Shown piece by piece: positions 27,156-35,502 of a DNA stretch of 35,502 nucleotides (positions are counted from its first letter, which is position 1; every line of letters begins with the position of its first letter). A model generated the notes under the pieces. The model worked only from the letters and a program-made list of their open reading frames with translations, did not search any database and was not told where the DNA came from. The position numbers were made by a program, and so were the translations under genes. Source of the stretch: Phoronis australis (lineage: Eukaryota > Phoronida > Phoronidae); NCBI GenBank assembly GCA_002633005.1, contig NMRA01000235.1:76625-112126 (forward strand), given 5' to 3'.

Positions 27156-30100
27156 ATGTGTTTCTCCATCTGTAGGCCCTGTGTCCACCCCGATTTGTGT
27201 CATCTGACGAAACCAGACGTGATGAAAACTAAATGGGCAGCAACTTTGCAGGGGGAAGAAATCTTGGAGAGCAACGAGAGTTTGGAATTCTTCTCAGGAG
27301 TTAAGGCACATCAAAAGGACTCTGCGACGATAGAGAAGTTTGAGAAGGTCCAGTCAGCAACACTATGCAATTTTGGTTTAAGTGATGATCAAACTCCATT
27401 AGGACTGGCGTCTTGCCGAAACGTTGTTCATCTTGACTTGTCGTCAAACAATCTGACAACAATTCCGGATGTGACATTCTCACTTTTGAAGCTGAAGATT
27501 GTTAATTTCAGCTCCAATAGAATTCAACACATCCCCAGCAATATTAAGTTATTAACGCACCTGGAAAAGGTAAATTTAAGTTTCAATAACATAAGTGAGC
27601 TGTCACCGGTTACGGCATGTACAAATCTACAGATGTTATGGATAGCTGGGAATAGGTTAAGTGATATTCCAACTGACATGAGAAATTTAAATGAACTGAA
27701 GGAGCTTCATTTGTCTCGCAATGTGATAACTAACATTACTCCTGTTGTTGAATGTGCAAAACTGCAAATATTAAATGTGAGGTACAACCAGTTAGAGGCC
27801 GTTCCTCGGGGGTTAGTCAAGTTAGGTGAACTGAAGGAGCTTGATTTGTCCTACAATAAGATAACTGACATTTCACCTGTTGTTGAATGTGTGAAACTGC
27901 GATTATTAGAAGTGTGTTTCAACCAGTTGAAGGCCCTTCCTGCGGGGTTAGTCAAGTTAGGTGAACTGAAGGAGCTTGATTTGTCTGGAAATAGGATAAC
28001 TGACTGTACACTTGTAGTTGAATGTGCAAAACTGCAGAAATTAAATTTGGAGCACAACCACTTAGTGGCCCTTCCTGCGGAGTTAGTCAAGTTAGGTGAA
28101 CTGAAGACGCTTGATTTGTCCTACAATAACTATTTTACGCTCAGTATAAGTACGGAGATAAGCCACCCGCCAGGGCTCATTATGACAAGTGTCAGGATGA
28201 GACTTTCGTCTTTTAGGGAGATATCTGACATGAGGATTACACCTGTTGTTGAATGTGTGAAACTGCAAATACTTAAGGTGTGTGGCAACAATATAGTGGC
28301 CCTTCCTGCGGGATTAGCCAAGTTAGGTGAACTGAAGGTGCTTGATTTGTCTAAGAACAAGATAACTGACATTACACCTGTTGTTGCCTGTGCAAAACTG
28401 CAGATATTAAAGGTGACACGGAACCAGTTAAAGGCCCTTCCTGCGGGGTTAGTTAAGTTAGGTGAACTGAAGGAGCTTGATTTGTCTGAGAACAACATAA
28501 CTGACATTACACCTGTTGTTGAATGTGCAAGACTGCAGATATTAAAGGTGACAAACAACCAGTTAGTGGGCCTTCCTGCGGGGTTAGTTAAGTTAAGTGA
28601 ACTGAAGGAGCTTGATTTGTTTTACAATCAGATAACTGACATTACACCTGTTGTTGCCTGTGCAAGACTGCAGATATTAAAGGTGACACGGAACCAGTTA
28701 AAGGCCCTTCCTGCGGGGTTAGTTAAGTTAGGTGAACTGAAGGAGCTTGATTTGTCTGAGAACAAGATAACTGACATTATATCTGTTGTTGGATGTACAA
28801 AGCTACAACATTTAGGGATGTCGAACAACAAGTTGGTGACAATTCCAACTGACATTAAGAAGTTAAGACAGCTGCAGTCTGTTGACCTGTCATTCAACGA
28901 GGTTGAAGACTTAAATGGTCTTTGTGAATGCACTAATCTAGTGAAGTTAAGGTGCTCATATAACAAGTTATCTAGATTACCTGAAGGGATTACACAGCTT
29001 TCCAAACTGAAGTTTCTCGACATCCAGCATAATGAGATAAACCAACTTCCACTATACTTTGATCGATGTGATTCTCTGAAGTTTATAGAGTACATTGGTA
29101 ACAAATTAACAAGACCACCACTCGAAGTTTGCTACGGTGGGCCAAAGCAAATATTCCAATACTTCAAAGACCTCCGAGCGACTGAATGTACCCTTCGCAA
29201 ACAACAGGTGGTGCTGTTGGGTGAAACTAGCGCTGGAAAAACTAGTCTGGCATTGACGTTAATGAATGGAAGGTCTTCTTTGACTGATCACAGCGATCGC
29301 ACTCAGGTGTTACAGAAATACACCTGGATCGTGAAAGATGCCTTAAAGTTGCTTATCACAGACTTCGGTGGTCATGAAGTGTATGAGTTGGCACACTCCG
29401 TCTTTTTGTGCTCTGAGGTTATTGCACTGCTGGCTGTTGACTTGCATCAGTATACGAGTGACAAGTACCATGACTTGGTCGGTCGTTGGGTGAATACAAT
29501 GTTATTCACATCGCCAAAATCTACAGTGATGGTAGTTTGTACTCACAGCGACTGTTGCACCAAGGAGTTCATTGAAACATCATACCAAGACATTCTAGAT
29601 CAGCTCAGAAATCAACAGACTAGATTAGCAGAATATGTAAAATCTCAGCTCAGAGACATTGAGGTGAAACTGCAGTCTGCCATTGGGGATGAACTTCAGA
29701 GTTACTCAAGAATTCTTGAAGAAACCCGTGCCGCAAAAAGGAAAGAGTTGGAGGATTTGCAGCAAGGTTTTGTTCAGCGTGAACACGTGTTTGTAGTAAG
29801 CTCTGGTGACACCATGAGTGGGATTTCTGAACTTCGTCATGCATTGATAACATGTTGCGAGCGAAAAGCCGTGACTCTTCCAGAATCGTGGCTATTGATA
29901 GAAGACCGAATGAATGAAAAGGATGTTAAGGACAAACTTTACCTATGGAAGGCTGAATTTTCCAGTATTGTGAACCGAAAGTTATCCAGTAGTGGCTTCC
30001 AAGCAGATCAGCCACATAAAACAGCTGAAGCCATCCTTTCCTATCAGCGTCGGTGTGGAGGTTTTCTTTGGTTCAAAGACGACAACAATCTAAAGCAATA

Positions 30101-30942
30101 CATCTTCCACAAGCCAGAAATGATCGTAGACTTTCTGAAGTCGATTTTCCATCATGACATGGACACGCTACTTGACTACTCCAACCCTGTGTTCGGAGCA
30201 CGTTTTTCCAAAATTGTCTTCGAAAAGGAAAAAGAAAATTTGTTGCAACATGGTAAGATTTCGTCTAAACTTCTACGCTGCTTAGTGGAACGTTTTGTTC
30301 CAGACGAGGGCATGTTAAGAACCATGATCAATCTTTTGGTGAAATTTTTCCTTTGTTTCACTGTGTCGGAAAATGACGATGGTAGATGCCTGATGTTTCC
30401 TTGGTTTCTTAGAAATGACGAACCACCTGCTCTTAAGGTTGAAAAGTGGTTGCCTCCCTCACCTGATGAGTACCTTTATGAAGTGAAATTCATCTTTCCA
30501 GTACAGTGCCCCACTGGTTTCTTCGAACGTGCTGTCGTCATATTACACCAACAGTTTGCCCAGTTTGAGGAATCGGCACAGGATGTCATTGTTTGGAAAA
30601 ACGGTGTCTACTTACACAAAGATGATGACAAGGCAATGCTAACCAGAAAACAGGAGGAAGGGCAAATTTTTGTTACATTGTCTGTAAGGGGTAATGAGGT
30701 CACGACCGCGTGGCCACATTTTGAACGCGCCTACTATGACGTTGTTAACCTTTTGAAACAGTGGCCTGGTGCTTCCTGCAATATGCTGTACATGTGCTCT
30801 CATTGTCTGATCAGCGGCCAAAAGGAACCCACATGTTTTACGGCTAACAAGTTGCTAGAGTCCAGGAGAAACCTTGGGAAGTATCTGCCGTGTAAGAACA
30901 GTAAAGACAAGAGGGTGCCAGTGGATGTGGTCATTCCAACAG
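27156..30942 (+). CDS. Exon encoding LRR array, ROC GTPase and COR domain
   Basis: Open for 1262 codons. The LRRs follow L-x-x-L-x-x-L-x-L-S-x-N-x-I-x-x-(I/L)-P, mostly as 45-residue double repeats. The GTPase shows G1 GETSAGKTS (689-697, Lys695), G3 DFGGHE (736-741), G4 CTHSD (795-799, the THxD form usual in ROC) and a G5-like VSSGD (881-885). A charged helical insert (about 806-875) lies between G4 and G5. The COR part includes FLKSIFHHD, FHLCF-like KFFLCFTVS, MFPWFL and PTGFFERAVVILHQQ. The exon closes ACAG|GTATGT in phase 1. Its reading frame beyond the donor ends at 31028, consistent with intron sequence. Confidence 0.92.
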
Positions 30943-33900
30943 GTATGTTGTTTCTTTTCGCCAATCAACCATCCATACGCGACACGACTCACAGTCTAGA
31001 TGGAAATAACAGAAAAAAGTGTTTATAGAATTTGCAATACTTTCAGAGATAAATCTGTTTGATCGCATGCCAGTATTTATGCAAAGTAAAACGACCAAAT
31101 CGCTTTTTCATACACAAAATATAATATTTCACAGCGCAGTAGCTTCCGTTCCAGTAAGCTTCAGTGTACTGGATTGTGTTTACTGACTGTGAAACATATT
31201 TATTATACATTCTGCGCTTCCCTTTACAACTAAACATACGATGTGGAGAAATCAATTGTATACCTTTCGAGACTGTTGGATTGTGCCATCACAATGCTTC
31301 TAGTCTTTATCACATAGGTTATCTTGGATGACCTGGCCGGAGAATATTCTTTGTATCGAAATCAAATTCGGAATTCTTTTTGATTATACCATCATTAACG
31401 CTCTAACTTCAACTCTGAGCTCGAAATTTCAATTTTATCGAATTACCGAGTTTTTTCTCAAAACAGTAGGGTCATCAAGTGCAAACTTGAACTATACATT
31501 CACCAGCATAAACCATTACCTACTCGCACAGAGTATAAACGGACACTGATCTTGACTTCAAGTTCAAAGGTTACGACCCGAGCATTGACCTCTTTGATAC
31601 TGAAAGTATTTTTACTCCAAGTGTTTAGTTTACTGTTGCACGTGTAATGTGCATACCACAGTACCTGTACATGTACTTTGTAACAACATTCTCGATTAAA
31701 CCAACTAACCGTGTGGTTGTACATCCTAATTCTCAGGTGTGATTGATGCCCTGTCCGAATCCCCTCCACCAAAGAGACGTCGAGTTGTTGTGGATACGGT
31801 TGACAGAGTCCATTCAGAGGTGAATTGGAAACAGATTATTTTCGTTTTTCAACTAAATATATTTTCAAAGTGTTTCGCTGTAACATAAAAGTCTTTCAGT
31901 GCACTTCTATTGCATTAAATGCATTATACCTTCGCAGTTAAGCTAATGTATACTGACACTATTTAAGCGATGTCCCAAGAGGTACAAAAGAGGGTTGTGA
32001 GGAGCTATCATTATCATATCGGGATAATAGTTTACATTCATTCGCAGGATCTGTAAAATTTTATAAAAATACGATTGTGGCCCGCAGTCATTACAACCGT
32101 GTTTATGATGGCCAATTTCGCGCCTTCACTAAGATAATCTCCCGAGATGATGCCGAATGGTTTCTTTGAAGATAGCAATGGGTTTGAAGGTAAGCGAGCC
32201 AAGCTACCAAAATTTGACTGGTGATGGTGTCAGAGTAAGACTCTATTCACGCTGGATTAAGTACTCACATGTCACGTCATTACCGATTTTTGTTGCTTAC
32301 AGAAGATAGGCGCAACCAGGCCTCTACGCGATTCTGAAATACTGTGTCAGAGAAGCAAGGACACAGTATTCGAGCACTTGCACGAATCTTTGACGCAGGC
32401 ATTCAGGTCTGTAGCCAAGGTGACTTGGTCAAATGGTTTCACCGGTTCAGGTTTTCGAGTTGGCACTCATTATCTGATGACAAACTACCACGTGGTGCGT
32501 GAAGGCGCCGCCCTCGACGAAGGTAAACAATATAATAAGTGGCAAAGAAATATCTTAGACAAAGCAAAAACGTTGTCAGTTATGGGGCTTCGGCTGAGAA
32601 AGGTGTGACACGGCGTGTGAAACGGGTGGCTGAACTCCACCCACCCTGGGACGCATACATGTAGCAGGTTATAAAGAAACTAACATTCATACCTTTTTCT
32701 TCATTTTCAAAAGAGGACAATCTTGCTACACAACCCATAATAATAGTAAAATAATAACGCTACTAGATTTAAAGATGTTATAATCATCAGCTTAACTAAC
32801 TGAAATGAATTCTGACGTGATCCCACTCTGTAACACCTTTTGAAGGATCACAGCCGATGCTGCTCGCTTGGTCATACAACCGTCCAAATGTGTGGAATTC
32901 AATGGTTCCTTGGTTGTACTCGTAGACGACAATTAATACTGACCACTGGCATAAGACTATTAATTTTTATAGCGCACTGCATACGTAAATGTTACACTTC
33001 CCGTTCCTACATGCGCGCACCCAGCCTTTAATATGGGGGGGGGCTCGAATCTCTGACAAAGTGGACCTTTTGCTAACAAAAAAGCGGGAGGGCTAAAAAA
33101 CACAGGGTACCACCTTCAGGTCTGTGAACTGTGCGTCTGCACCTTTTTAGTGACTTTTGTCTTGTTTTCTCGGACTTTTTATTTCTCTGAGGTGGACTTT
33201 TTTTACTCACTTCGCCAAATCGAGGGGCTCTTTCGAGCCCCCGAGCCCCCGCTGGATGCGCGCTTGTCCTCTAAACAACTGAACCCTTCAGCTTCAATAA
33301 CAGGCCTTACTTCTCGTTTAGTCTCTCATGCAGATGTTGAGAACAGCATCTACTGTTCTGTTCTTCTGTGAATATGACTTTTAACACTAATAACACCCTC
33401 AAAGGAATTAGCATGATCATCCTTTTCGCGTAACTATACAGTAAATTACCTGCAGATCCCGGATTTGACAATGCTACCGGGGCCCGGTCTCTAATCTTTG
33501 TGCTCTACTATTATCATGTAATATTTACAATGAGGATATCCCCATCAGTTCACATTGCTTTCCATGGGGGCCCTCCGTAAAAACATAGAGACAGTAAGGC
33601 AAACTAACAGGATTACAAAATGAAAGACAATATTTAAACAATCAGCATACTTTAAACGAACTCGGAATTGTTTTTGGTAATTTCTCTGCTCCGTTTGTGT
33701 GAACACTAGATGAGTAGTTATCAGACGTTATAGTTTATGCATAGGAGTTTCTAGTTCAAGTTTGCACTTGAAGACCCTTATATTCGTACTACAAATTTGA
33801 GTAAAAACTCGAAATTTCGAGTTCAAACTCAATTTTTTAGCCTTAATATTGGGTTTATCAAATGAAAATTAGGACAAATAAATTATCTATGCACGTGTAC

Positions 33901-34840
33901 ATGTACATAAGTCATTATGTTCGCACAAAAGTAGAGTAGAAAATGCCAAACACAATTTCGAGTTCCATTTAGGGTAAAGAAATTAGAGATTGAGCTCGTA
34001 TTCTCACACGTCTGTCACAAAAATTGGCCACTCACCGTTATGGGTTTGTTCTCAAATTGTTCCGTCAAAATGGTTCTGATTCTTGGCTTAGAAAAGAACT
34101 GACAGCTCATTAAAGCTTGAGACAACTCTCTGCAGATTGAGTTGTCCTGGTGTGTCATTTTATTCGCCAAGCACAAACTAGAGGAATACCAGTTACTGTC
34201 AGCTCTTTACACGACCAAAAAATCACTTCCCTTCTGAGTCAGGAACACGTTGACAAAAATGTAAGTTGTTTGAGTCAATCACTTTCCACGACTGCAAAAC
34301 TTTCTCTTGAGGAACATTTAAACTCAGCAAGCGACATTTAGCCAATCAGCAAGCAGTGTCGCTAGATTTATACAGCTCTAATACAACTCCATTTGTTGTG
34401 AAACTCCTCTATTCATAGGCCGCTTTTCTCCGAGACCAACCGGCCGCGGATTGGAAGATTAGTTTTTAACTCTTGGACAAAGATTTGAAGTACAGCGGTT
34501 ATTTCATTTTGTTGCTTGAAAATTGTTTGCAGAGAAAGAAGAAGAACGGCAAAGTACGCGATTATGCCTGTTCCACTATAGTAGACCCTACCAGCGCCAT
34601 GACGAATTACACATGAAATCATTCTATTTTGCCCCCGACCCTGTTAAAATCTATGACGAAGATCTGGATTACGCCGTTCTGGAGCTTCTCATTGAAGAAG
34701 GAAAAGAGTTACCCGAAGCTTTGAATAAGTTTACAAAGTTAGACAGACATAAAAAGATAACAATCGCCGGTCATCCTGAAGGTGAAGCCAAACGTGTGGA
34801 CGCTACGTGCCCAATAGTACACGATCCCTCTGCAGGTCCA
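27156..34840 (+). CDS. LRR-ROC-COR GTPase fused to trypsin-like peptidase (gene continues beyond window)
   Basis: Four exons, 27156-30942, 31737-31819, 32303-32522 and 34533-34840, join in frame through consensus GT-AG sites to give about 1466 residues with no stop. Order of parts: N-terminal 90 residues, LRR array (about 90-655), ROC GTPase (about 683-895), COR region (about 905-1200), a CSHC cysteine pair (about 1212), a basic PPPKRRR linker, then a trypsin/HtrA-like peptidase with His1353 and Asp1409. The Ser exon is not in the window. ROCO proteins use the ROC-COR unit as a dimerising GTP switch; MFHAS1 is the nearest well-known animal layout for the first three parts, but it has no protease. 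I infer an intracellular sensor whose GTPase gates proteolysis. The start is uncertain: Met1 has a weak context, Met23 (27222) is better, and TCTCCATCTGTAG before 27176 could be an acceptor for an upstream exon. An alternative mRNA that skips the 30942 donor would stop at 31026-31028. Confidence 0.78.
27606..28916 (+). repeat. 135-bp coding repeats of the LRR array
   Basis: The landmark CCTGTTGTTG (or a variant) recurs at 27606, 27741, 27876, 28011, 28242, 28377, 28512, 28647 and 28782. The interval is exactly 135 bp each time, except once 231 bp (135 + 96). Each unit codes for two LRRs. Units starting at 28377 and 28647 differ at about two positions only. The 96-bp excess at about 28130-28225 is in frame and breaks the LRR pattern. 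Confidence 0.93.
30943..31736 (+). other. Intron of the LRR-ROC-COR-peptidase gene
   Basis: This 794-bp intron runs from GTATGT to TTCTCAG. It contains AGGGTCATCAAGTGCAAACT at 31468, the inverted partner of a segment at 33753 in the third intron. No coding feature is seen apart from the read-through stop at 31026-31028. Confidence 0.7.
31737..31819 (+). CDS. Small exon encoding a basic linker
   Basis: The 83-bp exon has acceptor ATTCTCAG and donor GAG|GTGAAT. It completes Gly then reads VIDALSESPPPKRRRVVVDT and VDRVHSE (residues 1263-1290). PPPKRRRVVV resembles a monopartite nuclear localisation signal and is also a string of basic residues open to proteolysis. Phases fit both neighbours. 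Confidence 0.75.
31820..32302 (+). other. Intron
   Basis: This 483-bp intron runs from GTGAAT to TGCTTACAG. No feature is recognised. Confidence 0.7.
32303..32522 (+). CDS. Exon encoding start of trypsin-like peptidase (catalytic His)
   Basis: The exon reads KIGATRPLRDSEILCQRSKD, a helical lead-in, then VAKVTWSNGFTGSGFRVG and THYLMTNYHVVREGAALDE. GSGF-V-xxxLMTNYHVV is the His motif of the trypsin_2/HtrA-type fold, with His1353 at 32489-32491. The donor GAAG|GTAAAC leaves one base (phase 1). Confidence 0.87.
32523..34532 (+). other. Intron (contains TIR element, copy 3)
   Basis: This 2.0-kb intron runs from GTAAAC to TTTGCAG. It holds the short TIR element at 33010-33266 and AGTTCAAGTTTGCACTTGAA at 33753, the inverted partner of 31468. 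The short open frames in it are not recognised. Confidence 0.7.
33010..33266. mobile_element. Short TIR element, copy 3
   Basis: Same family and orientation as 8318-8555. The left end is CATGCGCGCACCCAGCC and the right end GCTGGATGCGCGCTTG. Flanks TCCTA (33005-33009) and TCCTC (33267-33271) suggest a 5-bp target duplication with one change. The interior shares GGACCTTTTGCTAACAAAAA, CAGGGTACCA, CACCTTTTTAGTGA and CACTTCGCCAAAT. Confidence 0.75.
34533..34840 (+). CDS. Exon encoding middle of trypsin-like peptidase (catalytic Asp)
   Basis: The exon begins with AG completing Glu, then KEEERQSTRLCLFHYSRPYQ. Later come DPVKIYDEDLDYAVLELL, ITIAGHPEGEAKRVDA and CPIVHDPSAGP before a perfect CCA|GTAAGT donor (phase 0). 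DLDYAVLEL is the catalytic-Asp motif (Asp1409 at 34667-34669), and AGHPEG is the strand before the usual Ser region. The expected G-x-SG(S/G) block is not reached, so at least one more exon lies downstream. Confidence 0.87.
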
Positions 34841-34974
34841 GTAAGTGAAACTACATGTACATCATATTGTTACTACAACAAATCTACGACTGGAGTCATG
34901 CTATCGTTCTCCTGTTAGTTTATATTAATCACCTGTATCGTTACATCAGGAGATTTTAGTCACAGTTTCTATTA
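34841..34974 (+). other. Start of the next intron of the peptidase gene
   Basis: This begins GTAAGT and has no further coding signal up to the repeat that fills the rest of the window. Confidence 0.6.
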
Positions 34975-35502
34975 TGCGCCCACATATTTATATGTGGACG
35001 CATTATGCCGTCATCTCTGTCCGTCCGTCCGTCCGTCCGTCCGTCCGTCCGGGCGGCGTCCGTCCGGCGTCCGGCGTCCGCTGCTCTATCTCCAAAACCC
35101 TTTGACATACGTTCATGAAATTTGGCACATATGTTCCATTCATGAATGGGACGGCATGTGCGAACTTTCGGACGGATCCGACTACCGACTATGTAGAGGA
35201 CGGTTGACGATGATTTTCCGACGATTTCGACTACTGTGGCGCCTCCTAGTGGCAGTTTTTTTTTTTTGCGCCTATGGCTGTATCTCCTAAACCGTTCGCA
35301 GGATCTTTACGAAATTCTGTAAGTATATTTATATGATGTTAACAACAGAAGATGACGACTTTTGGACGGATCCGACTACCGGTGTGCCCCCTAGTGGCAA
35401 TTTTATTTTTTTTACGCTTACCTTTGTATCTTCACAAGTCCTTATTGGATTTTCATGAAATTTGGTATGTAGGCACCTATTAGTGAGATGACGCTATCCT
35501 CC
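34975..35502. repeat. Degenerate tandem repeat family (CCTAGTGG units), copy 2 with GTCC microsatellite
   Basis: The copy opens with the palindrome CCCACATATTTATATGTGG and TATGCCGTCATC, as at 4110. A (GTCC)8 run at 35019-35050 and GGCGTCCG units follow. Then come about three diverged units marked by TATCTCC-AAACC, TTCATGAAATTTGG, GGACGGATCCGACTACCG and CCCCTAGTGGCA. It reaches the window end, so its true length is unknown. Confidence 0.75.

Noticed and set aside
27851-29104. Long antisense open frames across the LRR region (79, 142 and 158 codons)
   Set aside because: They arise because the 135-bp coding repeat is a multiple of three and lacks stops on the other strand. Their repeated SSSFSSPNLTNPAGRA text is just the complement of the LRR code.
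30943-31028. C-terminal extension of the LRR-ROC-COR protein to the 31028 stop
   Set aside because: A consensus donor precedes it, the extra residues match nothing, and the next exons fit in phase. It remains possible as an alternative isoform.

Overview
The window is nuclear DNA of an animal, probably a marine invertebrate. This follows from spliced genes with GT-AG introns, a vertebrate-like mitochondrial dimethylglycine dehydrogenase gene, an LRR-ROC-COR GTPase gene, and several families of metazoan transposons and MITEs. A deuterostome such as a hemichordate, cephalochordate or echinoderm fits, but the sequence does not fix the phylum. No bacterial or viral gene organisation is seen, and there is one ambiguous base (N) at 20540.

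Region 1 (98-11760, + strand) is the 3' half of a DMGDH gene. Nine exons were rebuilt from splice sites, compatible phases and strong similarity to animal DMGDH. They encode the end of the FAD-oxidoreductase domain and the whole GcvT-like folate-binding part. The introns are full of mobile DNA: two Mutator-like MITEs, a GC-rich TIR element, a degenerate tandem repeat, and an antisense LINE remnant that is itself interrupted by a foldback element.

Region 2 (11761-27155) has no gene I can support. It holds a perfect 4 x 48-bp tandem repeat, a broken Penelope-like retroelement with GIY-YIG domain (minus strand), further hairpin repeats and MITEs (one nested inside another repeat), a GIY-YIG retroelement fragment, a tRNA-derived SINE-like element and AT-rich spacer.

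Region 3 (27156-34840, + strand, continuing past the window) is a large gene. One exon encodes about 1262 residues: a long leucine-rich repeat array, a ROC (Ras-of-complex) GTPase and a COR domain. Three further phase-compatible exons add a basic linker and a trypsin/HtrA-like peptidase domain in which the catalytic His and Asp can be seen. The Ser exon would lie beyond the window. The architecture, LRR sensor - GTPase switch - protease effector, looks like an innate-immunity or cell-death receptor and is the most interesting item here. Its LRR array is built of 135-bp coding repeats, some almost identical, which suggests recent expansion.

The two genes share strand but have no evident functional link: one serves mitochondrial choline/one-carbon catabolism, the other probably signalling or defence.
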